From positions 1-64,000 of the forward strand of contig RPFO01001712.1 in NCBI GenBank assembly GCA_009746045.1: a DNA stretch of 64,000 nucleotides, read 5' to 3'. The translations under genes were made by a program, and so were the position numbers. Below, piece after piece: positions 9,355 to 19,332 of this stretch (position 1 is the stretch's first letter; each line of letters opens with the position of its first letter). Origin of the DNA: Mesostigma viride. Its lineage: Eukaryota; Streptophyta; Mesostigmatophyceae; Mesostigmatales; Mesostigmataceae. Under the pieces are notes generated by a model that saw only the letters and a list, made by a program, of their open reading frames with translations, searched no databases and was not told the DNA's origin.

Positions 9355-11742
9355 TTAATATATTCTATCCCTGGGCGGGTGCCTCTGGTCTATTGCCTCC
9401 CTAGCGAGCTTGAGGGCCTCGAGGTCTTCCTCGGTCATCTTGTTTTGGTCAATTTTTACAGTGAGTCGACCGCTCCTCGTGGGTCGACCACTCTTCTTCT
9501 TCTTCTTCTCCTCTTCTTTCCTCTTGCGCCATCTTTCCTTCGATGTGATGACGCCTTCATATTCCTTTAACTTCACCCCGGCTGGCACCACCACAGATTC
9601 ATAGGCGGCCTGTCGTTTCGCCATATCTCTCTTGATATCTTCCAACACATCCATGTATTTCCTATGCTGATGTAGCAACCAGCGCCATTGCTGGTCTGTA
9701 TACTTTGGTGGTTTTTTACCCTTACCCTTAAACTCGAAGGTCAGGTATGGCCCTTGTCTATCCACGCCCATCACGTTCTCCTCCATGAACTCCTTCGACA
9801 ATCCGGGTCCGGGGTTGAAGTCCGGGTCCGGGCCTTGTGGAGCGCCCTCGTCTGCTTCAGAACTTCCGCTTTCGGAGAGTATGTCAACCTCGAGGGCTCG
9901 AGGTCGTTTGAGGAGATCGATCAGTTTTTGTTTCTGAACAAAGCGCTGGTACTCTGCCAACGTGTACCCCCCCTCGCACAAGCCAGAATTGAACCTCCTC
10001 GAAAGTCCCTTTATGTCCTTTTCCTTGGCCAGCTCTCTGCACGTTTTCCTTTTATTCAAGGACACCGGGTGGGGGGGGGGGGGCTTGCGCACGGCCATCC
10101 CGTCCGCTACCGGCGTCGCCACCTTTGCGCGGGGCTGCTCGCCTACCATACCGGCACCGGGTGTTATCCACGATCTAGGTATCAACGGCTCGTAATGGTC
10201 GCGATGGAAAAATATGTACACTGGCTCATCTTCCGACCTCCACGACCCATGTTCCCTCTCCGCCCTCTCGACATCCTGCCTCCCCCCCCCGGGCAGCAAC
10301 ATGTGCCTCAGCACGTATTTCCCGTCACGTGTGGGAGTCGCGGTAAAGGTGTGGATGTCCGTTTTGGCGTGATACGCGAATAGAGCCATCATGCTATCAT
10401 CCGCCCATACCTTACGTTTCAAGTCTAGCATGTTTGTCATCTCCTCACGCAACTGCGCGTCATTTTTACGATTAAAACGGTCGACGTTCATAATCCCCAG
10501 CTTCTCCCGGTTTTTTAGATAGTGCCGTAACTTTCTCGACAGACTGCGTTTCAAACGCTCAGTAGTTTCGAGAATGTCGTCCTGATGGATAGGGGTATTC
10601 GTTTGGAACGCCCTGCTGACAACAAACGAGTACCAAAAGCAATTGCCGTCGCCTTTAACACCGCGTTTGAACGCGATACCGTATTTGTTATATCGAGGCT
10701 TGTCAAACACTACGGGGACGTCCACCTCGGGCATTATCTCGGGATAGTACACTATTGCGGTCGGCGAGGGCACCTTGGTCTTTACGACAACGTCCTGTTC
10801 CTGGGGCAAATCTGCGGCGGGCGGGGGCGGGCGGGGAAACGGGGGCGGAGACGGAGCGATGTCCTCTGCTTGCACACTTTCGCCATCGGAGAGGGCGAAC
10901 GACACCATCGAGACGGCGTCGTCGTCCTCCTTCCTCGCCTTCTTGGCGCGAGGGGCTTGTGGAGGACCGCCCCTCTTCGCATTTTTCTTGGCGGGGATGC
11001 GCGCCATCCCGACCTGTTTCATCCACGCCCGCAGGTCCTTGAGAGTCGCTGGCGGCGACTGGTGCTTGTCGGCGTACCCGGTCCGTGTTGCGTACTCGGC
11101 GAGTCTGGCGGCCATCGCGGCGGGGTCTGCGGGCGCCCTTCGCTTGGGGATGCGCACTAGCGGGTGGTCCGCTCCGTATTCCGCTATCATCTTTTCTCGT
11201 TCGGGGATACACTCGTTGACGGCCCACCTGGTCTTCAGGGCACGGGGCTTGAGCTGGTCACACCGCTTCTTCGGGCGCGGCTTCTTCTCGCGTGGCGCCT
11301 TCGCGGGGGCCGCCGCCGGCACGGGCGCTCGAACCGGCACCACGACCGGCACGGGCGCTCGAACCGGCACCACGACCGGCACCGGCGCTCGAACCGGCAC
11401 CACCGCCGGCACGGGCGCTCGAACCGGTACCACCACCGGCACCGGCGCTCGAACCGGCACCACCACCGGCACCGGCGCTGCAGGCCCTCGTACCCCCCCC
11501 GCCGCTTCTGTTTCGACAGGGGTTAAGGGGTAGGCTAGGACGGCCTCCGCGCGCGCCGGCCCTGGGGCCCTCGACCGTGCGGGTGTCCCTAGCCTGTCCT
11601 TGGCGGGCATCCTCTTCCGCGGCTGCACCTTTCCGTGCCTCTCCGCCATCTCCATGGTGTAATGATCGCACAGGCCGACTTTCCACTTCTTCCTCAGCGT
11701 GGCCAGCGAAAAGTGCTGGCAATCTTGTGGCCTGTAACTCAT
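9355..11742 (-). CDS. OTU-family cysteine protease with proline-rich repeat
   Basis: 795 residues. The OTU core begins at about residue 360: GDGNCFWYSF supplies the Asp and nucleophile Cys, and HRDHYEPLI at about residue 514 supplies the His. This is the pattern of OTU deubiquitinases. The N-terminal third is a PVPVVVPVRA repeat (five 30-bp units) followed by basic and proline-rich linkers; an LREWM/LRAWMKQ-like helix is shared with the gene at 11822. The C-terminal 120 residues are very basic (KKKKKSGRPTRSGR). It is a likely deubiquitinase acting on host ubiquitin signalling. A second OTU gene lies at 61460-63923. Confidence 0.8.
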   Translation of the reverse strand: MSYRPQDCQHFSLATLRKKWKVGLCDHYTMEMAERHGKVQPRKRMPAKDRLGTPARSRAPGPARAEAVLAYPLTPVETEAAGGVRGPAAPVPVVVPVRAPVPVVVPVRAPVPAVVPVRAPVPVVVPVRAPVPVVVPVRAPVPAAAPAKAPREKKPRPKKRCDQLKPRALKTRWAVNECIPEREKMIAEYGADHPLVRIPKRRAPADPAAMAARLAEYATRTGYADKHQSPPATLKDLRAWMKQVGMARIPAKKNAKRGGPPQAPRAKKARKEDDDAVSMVSFALSDGESVQAEDIAPSPPPFPRPPPPAADLPQEQDVVVKTKVPSPTAIVYYPEIMPEVDVPVVFDKPRYNKYGIAFKRGVKGDGNCFWYSFVVSRAFQTNTPIHQDDILETTERLKRSLSRKLRHYLKNREKLGIMNVDRFNRKNDAQLREEMTNMLDLKRKVWADDSMMALFAYHAKTDIHTFTATPTRDGKYVLRHMLLPGGGRQDVERAEREHGSWRSEDEPVYIFFHRDHYEPLIPRSWITPGAGMVGEQPRAKVATPVADGMAVRKPPPPHPVSLNKRKTCRELAKEKDIKGLSRRFNSGLCEGGYTLAEYQRFVQKQKLIDLLKRPRALEVDILSESGSSEADEGAPQGPDPDFNPGPGLSKEFMEENVMGVDRQGPYLTFEFKGKGKKPPKYTDQQWRWLLHQHRKYMDVLEDIKRDMAKRQAAYESVVVPAGVKLKEYEGVITSKERWRKRKEEEKKKKKSGRPTRSGRLTVKIDQNKMTEEDLEALKLAREAIDQRHPPRDRIY
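11313..11478 (-). repeat. 30-bp coding tandem repeat (about 5.5 copies)
   Basis: Consensus CGAACCGGCACCACGACCGG plus CACGGGCGCT on the plus strand. It encodes ten-residue PVRAPVPVVV units in the OTU protease. Units differ by one to three bases, so copy number is likely to vary between isolates. Confidence 0.85.
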
Positions 11743-11821
11743 GGTGCGGGAGCTTTACTAGATATCACACATCTTTTTTTGTAATACAAAGTCCGTTTTG
11801 AGTTTTCTATAGCCCAGAGCC

Positions 11822-12352
11822 TCAGACTCGCCCCCACATAATGTTAGGCCTCGTGGCACGGTCTTCGACATTCCACCTCTTGAACATGGAGTTCCGCACA
11901 CGTTTACACTGGCCCAGACCCCATCGGCGTACGAGCGCTCGGCTTGGTGGATACTTCTCTCCCAGTTTCATGCACGACGCGCGGTTCCTGGTCGGCCTCT
12001 TCCTCGGCATCTTAGTCTTTTTACACTGACCCATGTCCCTACGCCTTTGCAGTGCCTTCCGACCAGCGGGGCACGGAGGCGGCATGCGTTTCATGCCTTT
12101 CGTGGCCATCCACTCCCTCAGGTGCTTCATTCGAAGCCCCCTCTGATTGGAAGGGACGGGAAAGCCGGTCCTGTCTGCAAAAGATATTACCCTCGCGATG
12201 CGCGCCTCGGCCGACTGGTATGGCCTGGCCGGTTTCCAATCCACCGGTACGGGCCTGGTGAGCCAGGCGGGTTTGGCGGTTTTTTTTCTCCTCACGGGCA
12301 ATGCCATCGGGAACTCGTCGATCGTCGGCGCTGTCTGCCTTGTTCGCACCAT
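11822..12352 (-). CDS. Basic Cys-containing protein, unknown function
   Basis: The start is set at the ATG at 12352 (MVRTRQTAPTIDEF). An in-frame extension to 12430 would overlap the upstream gene and cross the likely promoter (TGCGCGCTTAGGTA at about 12370-12385). The product of ~176 residues is rich in Arg/Lys. It has an LREWMATKGMKRMP segment resembling one in the OTU protease, and two similar Cys segments (MGQCKKTKMPRKR and LGQCKRVRNSMF). It is probably a nucleic-acid-binding or virion-associated protein; the family is not recognised. Confidence 0.6.
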   Translation of the reverse strand: MVRTRQTAPTIDEFPMALPVRRKKTAKPAWLTRPVPVDWKPARPYQSAEARIARVISFADRTGFPVPSNQRGLRMKHLREWMATKGMKRMPPPCPAGRKALQRRRDMGQCKKTKMPRKRPTRNRASCMKLGEKYPPSRALVRRWGLGQCKRVRNSMFKRWNVEDRATRPNIMWGRV

Positions 12353-12375
12353 TTTGCTGCCTGTATGTATCGTAC

Positions 12376-12645
12376 CTAAGCGCGCAGATTTTTTTTTGAC
12401 TTCGCGTCCTTTGGGGCGTAGGCCCTCCATGAAGTGTGCTCACCGCCACCCTCCAATTCTCTTATGAACGCGTCAGTGTCCGCGATCATCTTATTGAAGC
12501 TGGCATCTTCAGCTGCCTGTTTTTTACCGATATTCCGTTCCTCGCGGAGATCTGCCTGGTACTTTTGACGTTGCGCGGGGGTCATTTTTTTGTACAGATT
12601 CTTGTCACCTGCTTTCATCAGCCTCGCTCTTGTGGAGTGATGCAT
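12376..12645 (-). CDS. Small charged helical protein
   Basis: 89 residues starting at MHHSTRARLMKAG, nearly all predicted helix with high Lys/Glu content (KKMTPAQRQKYQADLREERN). No known domain is recognised. It lies just upstream of the previous gene on the same strand with a small gap, suggesting joint expression. Confidence 0.55.
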   Translation of the reverse strand: MHHSTRARLMKAGDKNLYKKMTPAQRQKYQADLREERNIGKKQAAEDASFNKMIADTDAFIRELEGGGEHTSWRAYAPKDAKSKKNLRA

Positions 12646-12806
12646 TCTTTTGTTTAGTATTACACAGGAAAATTAATCACATGTGCGCATGTGCGTCACT
12701 TGGGTTGCAATAATGCTCCTTCTTCCGTCGCTCTCGCTCCAACGTGCGCGCCACCTCGTACGTGGACGGATGCAGTCTAAATCCACATGTCCTCTCCGAC
12801 GGGGCA

Positions 12807-14030
12807 TTATTTGGCACACATGCCAACCCTCCTGCTGACCCCCGTGACCCACACTGTGCGGCGGCCGCTGGGGTCGTCGGCCATGCGCACGTTGCCCGTG
12901 ATCTGCCCGCCGTACGGCCCCAGGAGGTCCGCTACGAGCCCGGACGTCACGCGCTTGGTGAACGTGGACTTGTGTCCCAGGAAATCTACAAAGAACATCC
13001 TGCGAAACTCGGACAGGGGGACGAAACCTTCCGGCTTCAGCACGACCAGGTCGCTGTGGGTGAGGAACAGCCGCATCATGCTGGCCAGGTTGCTAATGTC
13101 CAGCGCTGGTTCTCCGTCGTTGTCGTGGCGGTCCGCGTCCGCCCCGATGTCGCTCTCTTCCTCCTGGGCCGATCTCCATCCGAGCCTGGCCGTGAGCGCG
13201 TCGGCGTGAGGGTCGTCTTTTGGCCTCCACTTGTGGGAGGACCCTTGCGCCTTGCTGAAGGAGCCCGTTATCTTTTCCCTGATCTCCCTTATCCACGTGT
13301 TCATCCACACGGGCGCCGCCCCGCCCTCCTTGAGGATGTGCGAGCGGACTTGGCGGAGTCCCTTGAGATCGGCCAACTCGATTTCGGGGAACCCGTGACA
13401 CTCCTCGAGGAACGCCTCCTCCGCGTCGGTGATATCCGTGAAGAGGCCGTGTTCGGCGGCGTACTTGACCATCCATTGTCGCATGTCCTTCTTGCTGTTC
13501 GCCGCATCCCTCCCGGCAAAGTACTTGTCCCCGTCGAACCAGACGGGAAAGGGCGGGAGCTCGCGACCGGGTCTGGGCAGGGGCGACACGATGGCCACGT
13601 TTTGCAGCCAGTGCCAGTTGTTCGGGGCCTCCGTGACGTACGCCGGGGCTGACACGCGCGCGAGGATGCCCCCCTTGGCGGACAGGATCGACACCCACAT
13701 GCGCGCCTCTTCGGTCTTTCCGCCGGCGTCCACCGCGGCCAGCACGTCCATGTCGTAAGGGGGGTGTCCCTTCATATCCAGGAACGAGTCGAAGGCGGGC
13801 GACAGTCCGGTCTTTACGAACGGCCAGTCCACCATGTGGGAGGAGGGGGCCAGACAGGTCCCCACGAACTCGCACACGAGCCTCGCCAGCGTCTTGCGGT
13901 CGACGTCCAGTTTGGGTCGCGGAAGTGCCGCGACCTCGCACCATCCCGCACCAGGTGCACCACTCAGGGTCGGTCGCCGCGGCTCCGTGTCCATTTCGTC
14001 CTTTATGACGATGGGCGAACGGGAGGACAT
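12807..14030 (-). CDS. Unknown protein with winged-helix-like C-terminus
   Basis: 407 residues. The N-terminal 330 residues match nothing I recognise. The last ~65 residues (FRRMFFVDFLGHKSTFTKRVTS ... GRRTVWVTGVSRR, here abbreviated) have the arrangement of a small winged-helix module found at the ends of viral and phage D5-like proteins: a helix, a basic recognition-like helix, then a β-hairpin ending in a V-W-V-x-G strand. A DNA-binding role is only inferred. Shortly after the stop a second frame stays open to about 12690, so the true C-terminus may be longer. Confidence 0.6.
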   Translation of the reverse strand: MSSRSPIVIKDEMDTEPRRPTLSGAPGAGWCEVAALPRPKLDVDRKTLARLVCEFVGTCLAPSSHMVDWPFVKTGLSPAFDSFLDMKGHPPYDMDVLAAVDAGGKTEEARMWVSILSAKGGILARVSAPAYVTEAPNNWHWLQNVAIVSPLPRPGRELPPFPVWFDGDKYFAGRDAANSKKDMRQWMVKYAAEHGLFTDITDAEEAFLEECHGFPEIELADLKGLRQVRSHILKEGGAAPVWMNTWIREIREKITGSFSKAQGSSHKWRPKDDPHADALTARLGWRSAQEEESDIGADADRHDNDGEPALDISNLASMMRLFLTHSDLVVLKPEGFVPLSEFRRMFFVDFLGHKSTFTKRVTSGLVADLLGPYGGQITGNVRMADDPSGRRTVWVTGVSRRVGMCAK

Positions 14031-14120
14031 GGTATGCTCGTGATATTGGGTGAGAAATGATTATGGCCCGTTTATACGCACCCCGACTATATGCAAGGTC
14101 GTACTGGTGGTGGCTGAGGT

Positions 14121-14647
14121 CTACCTGGGGGCGGGGAATCCTTCGCGGAGGAGCATCCGCTTGTGTTTATCGTTGTATTTCTTCCTCATCTCGAAATCGT
14201 TGTGCAAGAACCACGACTCGATCTGGTGCTCCAAGTCCGGCCGCTGTTGTAGCAGTCGGTCTCTGTTCGCCTGGTTCCGTCGTCTTTCTTCGCCCGCCCT
14301 TTCTTCGTCGGCAGTGATGAGACGTTTCAGCTCTGGCGCTTGACGGGCCAGCTCACGAGCGTCGTTGTCGTTCCATGCGGAGGTATTGGATCCGCTGTTG
14401 ATCTGTTCCGTGACGCGTTCGGCCGCCATCATCTCTTCGTACCTGTCATCATCGTGCCATCGGGGGGGAAATGGATGGGAGGATCTTCTTCTCGGATCGC
14501 GCGCATGGGGTGCCTCTTTGCGTGTACCGCGCGGGCATGCACGCCACACAGAGAGCCGAACAAGGGCTTAAATCGGCACCGAGGGCCGCGTGTCGTCCTG
14601 GCCGTGCACCTGCCTGATCGTTTCTTCATAACGGGCACATATAACAT
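14121..14647 (-). CDS. Zinc-motif protein with helical body (one frameshift)
   Basis: The N-terminal 45 residues carry the shared C/H module (RCTARTTRGPRC ... SLCGVH). The helical body (EEMMAAERVTEQIN ... HNDFEMRKKYNDKHKRMLL, abbreviated) is in another frame. The frames meet at the G7 run at about 14461-14467, consistent with loss of one base. Upstream lies AAAAATGCGTGC, similar to the sequence before other zinc-motif genes here. Function is unknown. Confidence 0.6.
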
Positions 14648-14671
14648 TTTGCACGCATTTTTATTTGTAAT

Positions 14672-14745
14672 TGTGCTGGGCGGGTCTCGATCCCGCGACC
14701 TTCAACTCATAAGGTTGACGCCCTGACCAACTGGGCTACCAGCAC
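14672..14745 (-). tRNA. tRNA with anticodon UAU (Ile, AUA codon)
   Basis: It folds into a full cloverleaf on the minus strand. The acceptor stem is GTGCTGG/CCAGCAC with discriminator A; the D-arm is GCCC-AGTTGGTCA-GGGC. The anticodon stem TCAAC/GTTGA encloses loop CTTATGA; the T-arm is GCGGG-ATCGAGA-CCCGC. U33 is present and positions 34-36 read UAU. CCA is not encoded and there is no intron. Oddities: position 37 is G, where tRNAs for A-starting codons normally have A, and T-loop position 54 is A. Confidence 0.9.
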
Positions 14746-14888
14746 GATGGTTTATTATTATAAATCATAATCATTACACGATAAGCGCGACGGACAATTC
14801 ATTCAGCCACACATGCAAACATACCAACAAGTGCATTGTGTTAAGGGGTGAGTGCTACATAGAAACCTACATCACACTATCCAACACT

Positions 14889-17278
14889 CTAGTTGAGCGA
14901 CTCCGACACCACGTCCAGCGTGGTCGTGCCGATGGCGCCCATGCTGTTGCTGGAGGTGATCGTGTTCGGGGCCGGCTTCATGAGGGCGCGGCTGTGAGAG
15001 CCAGACCCTCGCACCTTGACGAGCTGCATGCTCTCGTCGCTGCCGATGCGGAATCCGTACGTGACGACCTGATCCGCGGCGTACATCTCCTTCCAACCGT
15101 ACAGCTGGGTGTTAGCGGCGGTGATGGCGGCGGCGTTCACGCGGACATCGTCGTACCAGATGGCATACCCGGCCTGGTTCTTGCCCGGTCCCAGGGTCAG
15201 CGTGGGGGAGGCGCCGACGTCCACGGAGGTGGCAATGACGGCGACCGAGGCGCCGTTCAAGTACACCATGGTCGAAGTGCCGTCACGGACCAGAGCCAGC
15301 GTGAAGGACTCTGTGCTCAGAATGCTATAGGTGCTCTCAGCGCTCGCGGTGCCGTCAGACACGGTGACGTGACCGGCGTTGGTGACCGTGACGGTGGTGG
15401 TGGCGCCGGCACCCGCGTACGACAGCAGAACGAGACCGTTGGCGACGGAGCTGGAAAGGTCGGCCTTGGGAGTGATCTTGGTGATGATGCTGAAGGTGCC
15501 GGTGGGCATCGACGACGCGCACGACCCGCTCTGGCTTCCGGAATCGTTGACCTTCAGCACACCATTGGAGACGGCCGCGCCACCGTTGAGGGTCACTACC
15601 TTGGCACCCACCTCGGACGTGGTGCCGGAGGTGAACTCCCAGCGCGTGTCATCGGCACCGGAAGCGAGGGTCGACAGCAGGACGTTGGTGCCGGGGGCGT
15701 ACCGGTCGGCCTGGGCGATGGTGCGGGAGAACAGCAGCTGCCCGCCCTCGAAATGCCAGTACGAACCGGTGTTGTCGCCCTTGTCCTGGGATGCCTCGCC
15801 CGCACCCATGTGCCAGGTCATGGCACGGGAGCCGTAGCTCGCGTTGCCGGCCATGAAGACACCGCCGGCGTCGGACTTGGTGTTGTCGGTGGCCCCGTTT
15901 CCGAGGTCAGGGTCTTGTCCTCAATGCGGAGGTTGGTCTCGGTGGTGGTGACGCTGTTGAGTGGGCCATCTACCTGCAGCTCGCCGGTGATCTTGATGAT
16001 GCCGGACGTGGAGGTCAGCTGCAGGTCGCCGGCCGAGGTGGTGATCTTGCCACTGCCACCGGCGGTGGAGGTGAGCACGAGGTCCTTCTTGAGGTCGACG
16101 GAGACGGCGGCGTCCAGGGAGATGACATTGTTGGCGGTGGAGAGGGCGCTGTCGGTGAAGGTGACATCCTCGACGGACACGGTGCCGGCCGCGGACGTGA
16201 TTGAGAGGCTGTTGGCGCTGGTGCTGACGGTGTTGTCGGTGACCTTGACGTTCTCGAGGATGACGGACTTGGTGGCGCCGGCCGTGATGGAGATGTCAAC
16301 ATCGGTGGACGGGGCGAGGGCCGCGTCGGTGAACACGACATCCTCGACCTGCACGGTGCCGGCGGCGGACGCCAGAGTGAGGGCACCGGAAGAGGTGCTG
16401 ACGGCATTGTCGGCGACGGTCACGTTCTCGAGGACGACGGAAGAGCCGGTGCCGGCAGTGATAGACAGGTCACCACTGGCGACGGTCAGGGCCGCGTCAG
16501 TGAACACGACATCCTCGACCTGCACGGTGCCAGCGGCGGACGTGAGGGAGAGACCATTGGCGGACGTGCTGACGGTGTTGTCAGTGACGGTCACGTTCTC
16601 GAGGACCACGGAGGAGGTGGCACCGGCGGTGATCGAGATGTTGGCATCCGAGGAGGCGGTGAGGGCGGAGTCGGTGAAGATGACGTTCTCCACCTGCACG
16701 GTGCCGGCGGCGGACGCCAGCGTAAGGGCGCCGGCGGAGGTGTCGACCGCTCCATCAGTGAACGTGACGTTCTCGACCTGCACAGTCCCCGACTGGGCGG
16801 CGAGGGTGAGGGTGCCGGACGACGTGCTGACGGCGTTGTCGGTGACGGTGACGCCCTCCACGACGACGGAGGAGGTGGCACCCGCGGAGAGCACGAGACT
16901 GGTGTCAGTGGCGGGCGCCATCTGGTTGTTGGTGAACACCACATCCTCGACGCGCACGCTCTGGGCCGCGGCGAGGGACAGCACGTTGTTGGCGGTGGAG
17001 ATGTCGCTTCCGTCAATCTGCACTGCCTCAATCTGGGCTGCCCCGGAGAAGTCCAGCGCGCCGACCGTCAGGGTCCCGGAGATGTTGGTGTTGCCGAGGA
17101 CGGTGACGAGCTTGGAGACACTGGATCCCTGTCCGGCATTGGGCTTGATGACGATCTTGTCCTGCGCCTGGATGGTGAGGTCCTTGACACTCGCGCCGGT
17201 CGCGGTGTCTCCCAGGATCTCGTTCGCGAGCACACGGCGCAACTTCGAGGCTCCGAGGTTTTCGCAGAGGGTGGCCAT
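14889..17278 (-). CDS. Fibre-like paralogue of the 5296 gene (one frameshift)
   Basis: The head (KDLTIQAQDKIVIKPNAGQG) and a shaft of at least ten β-repeats (VQVENVTFTD / VVLENVTVTDNAVSTS) occupy 15.9-17.28 kb. The C-terminal lectin-like part (WHMGAGEASQDKGD ... VYLNGASV ... IWYDDVRV, abbreviated) occupies 14889 to about 15890 in another frame. A single missing C near 15915 (CTGACCTCGG where CTGACCCTCGG is expected) explains the break and restores the sequence seen in the paralogue. The shaft is longer than in the 5296 copy and the lectin part is shorter. A structural or attachment role is inferred. Confidence 0.7.
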
Positions 17279-17314
17279 GGAGAACGTGTATAGTATAGTT
17301 TTAGCTTTTTTTTT

Positions 17315-17821
17315 TCAACCGAAGCGAAAAATCGGATCACCTGCGTCTGGAGGCGAGCTCCAGCAAGATGGCAAACGTGTCCCCCCGAGGTCCAGAAGCT
17401 CCCTCGTGGGCGACGGTATCGCGTAGATCTCCACGGTGACGGTGGGCACGCTTACGAGGTGTGGCGTGAAGGCGGCGGAGTCGTCCATGGGCGATTGTGG
17501 CTGGTAGATCTCCACGCCGTTTGGGACGACGAAGAAGTGTGCCTTGCCGCCGAAGTAGTGCTTCTTGTTGGCCATCGCGGTGGGGATGGCGGTCTGCACT
17601 TTCTCCACCTCGCGGTCTCCCAGTTTGAGTCTGACCGCGCTCGTCGTCGTGGCGGTGGCGGGGATCTGGGCGTACACGACCCTGCATGTCTCCACGTTCA
17701 GCACCGGCGCCGGCAGCGTGAACGTGGTCTCCCCCGGCCTGTTGGTGCCGGTGATGAGAACGCGGTGGGTCATCTGGCCGGGCGCGAGCGAAAGGGGATT
17801 GGTCGCTTGAAGGTTGGACAT
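17315..17821 (-). CDS. Possible virion structural protein next to the fibre gene
   Basis: 168 residues, β-rich, Thr/Pro/Val-rich, no known domain. It lies directly upstream of the fibre-like gene on the same strand, which suggests related function. The frame as sequenced ends in an unlikely tail. Adding one G to the G6 run at about 17382 gives a natural end (DTFAILLELASRRR) with the stop at about 17337. Confidence 0.55.
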   Translation of the reverse strand: MSNLQATNPLSLAPGQMTHRVLITGTNRPGETTFTLPAPVLNVETCRVVYAQIPATATTTSAVRLKLGDREVEKVQTAIPTAMANKKHYFGGKAHFFVVPNGVEIYQPQSPMDDSAAFTPHLVSVPTVTVEIYAIPSPTRELLDLGGTRLPSCWSSPPDAGDPIFRFG

Positions 17822-17843
17822 ATCTACTACCAGTACGGAGAGG

Positions 17844-18107
17844 TTAATTTAACACGAGCCGGGAGCAGACCTCGGTCGTGAACCAGTCCGAAAAAGAGAT
17901 GTGGTCCGTCGGGGGGCACTCGAGTTTGTCCAGCTCGCCCACCGCCTTGTCGACCGCCTCCCTCACGACAGACCCCGGTAGATGCGTGATACGGTGGATG
18001 AACTTGTTGACCTCCTCTCGCTGGCTGTCCGTGATCTCTCCGCATATCATGGAGTCGGCCATCATCCCCTTGATAAAAACGTACACCAATTCTCGAATCA
18101 TCTTCAT
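17844..18107 (-). CDS. Small helical protein, unknown
   Basis: 87 residues starting MKMIRELVYVFIKGMM. It is mostly helical with acidic and Cys residues (ECPPTDHISFSDWF). No family is recognised. Its start codon is one base away from the divergent gene at 18109, so any promoter must lie within the neighbour's coding sequence. Confidence 0.55.
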   Translation of the reverse strand: MKMIRELVYVFIKGMMADSMICGEITDSQREEVNKFIHRITHLPGSVVREAVDKAVGELDKLECPPTDHISFSDWFTTEVCSRLVLN

Positions 18108-18108
18108 A

Positions 18109-18486
18109 ATGGCGAAGAGAGATTATGTGGAGCGGTACGCGCACCTCGATTTCAAATCGGTGCCCCCACCGATGACGGCTAGGACGTGCGCGTGGCTGTC
18201 TCGCGTGTCCGGGGTTCCGCTCGACCGATTTAAACCTCACATCATAGTTGACAACCGCGTCATGGGCAATCAGTGCACGTCATCGCGCGCACTATCTACG
18301 GACCCGTTCGCCATGTGTACGGTGCGGCAGGGGGGGATTTACCCCCTCCCTCCCGACCACCCGTTTGCAGACGGTGCGCCTCTAACGGCGGAGGAAAAAA
18401 ATGGGAGTGGAAAGTATACGGACGCAGCGGAATCATGTCGACGCCCCTATCATTCGCTTCAGAGCCCAATCAAAACCGAGTGGTGA
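18109..18486 (+). CDS. Small protein, unknown (uncertain 3' end)
   Basis: Starts MAKRDYVERYAHLDF, head-to-head with 18107. The first ~75 residues look natural (TCAWLSRVSGVPLDRFKPHIIVDN, abbreviated). The last ~45 pass a G-run (about 18330) and an A-run (about 18400) and overlap the next gene, so the true end may be earlier or fused with the downstream frame. Function is unknown. Confidence 0.45.
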   Translation: MAKRDYVERYAHLDFKSVPPPMTARTCAWLSRVSGVPLDRFKPHIIVDNRVMGNQCTSSRALSTDPFAMCTVRQGGIYPLPPDHPFADGAPLTAEEKNGSGKYTDAAESCRRPYHSLQSPIKTEW

Positions 18487-18707
18487 TCCTCAACGACGCC
18501 TCCGCGTACCCGGGCGTGCCGACCGCCGACTCCACCTTCGACCCGTGGCTTAACGCCGGGTCGTACCATCGCGAGTTCTACGCCGTCCCCTCCGCCGTCG
18601 CCCCTAGCGGCTCCGGCACCGGCGTGGGGAACATGAAGTCCATTCTGGAGAGCATTTACTCGGACGACAACACGTCCAAGATCTTCCGCCGCACACCCAA
18701 GTATTGA
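18435..18707 (+). CDS. Small protein, unknown
   Basis: 90 residues starting MSTPLSFASEPNQNRVVILN. It is rich in Ser/Pro/Gly with a helical tail (MKSILESIYSDDN) and basic end (FRRTPKY). It overlaps the upstream frame by about 50 bp, which may reflect a sequencing frameshift. A virion component is possible but not shown. Confidence 0.5.
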   Translation: MSTPLSFASEPNQNRVVILNDASAYPGVPTADSTFDPWLNAGSYHREFYAVPSAVAPSGSGTGVGNMKSILESIYSDDNTSKIFRRTPKY

Positions 18708-18761
18708 GCGTCGTCAAAAAATGTTCACAGGCATATCATAACGAGGCATGTCTTGTACGGC

Positions 18762-19192
18762 ATGGACCAAAACCGGAAACCGTTGCAGGAACAGAGCCAC
18801 CTTACAGGGTACTGTAAATTGCACGGGGCGGCGGGCGGGGGGGCGCCCATAGGGAGGAGGCACGGGGTGAGATCGTTCACATCGGACAGGGTGGGTGATC
18901 ACGCGAGGAGGTACATGAAGATGGTGGAGCCTCTCGTGAAGAAATACAGCGGGCACGGGGGCGGGACAGACGGTCACAATTCAGAGAGATGTTGCTGGAC
19001 CAGTACGCGGCCCTGCAGACCCTGTCGACGCGACTGAAGCAGACGGGGGATGAGGTTTTAAGGAGACAGCCCGTCCGCCAAATGATAAAACGAGGCCAGC
19101 GCACGCCTGCCAGGAACCTGACCCACGCGGTGTCCGCCTCTCGCGTCCGGCCGCAATCGAGTGGGGCGCCGATGGGGTGGCTGGTCGGGTAG
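18762..19192 (+). CDS. Basic small protein (one frameshift)
   Basis: Starts MDQNRKPLQEQSHLTGYCKLHG. A C-x2-H near the N-terminus recalls the shared zinc module but the first Cys pair is not obvious. The second half (REMLLDQYAALQTLSTRLKQ) lies one frame on; the change fits loss of one base in the G-run near 18958-18965. The C-terminus is basic and Ser/Gly-rich. Unknown function. Confidence 0.5.
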
Positions 19193-19332
19193 ATAATTAT
19201 GCTTATAATACAAAGGCGATAACGATGACTCTTTTCCCCCGTTCCCAGCACGCGTGCATCATCGGGGCCGACGATGCGTTCGAAGGCCCCGAGTACGAAT
19301 CGACCGCCAGTTCTCGCGCGAAGGAGGACGCA

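Noticed and set aside
12744-13652. 302-residue plus-strand frame opposite the 407-residue gene
   Set aside because: Composition (Arg/Pro/Gly/Val) is typical of a shadow frame and there is no start region or motif.
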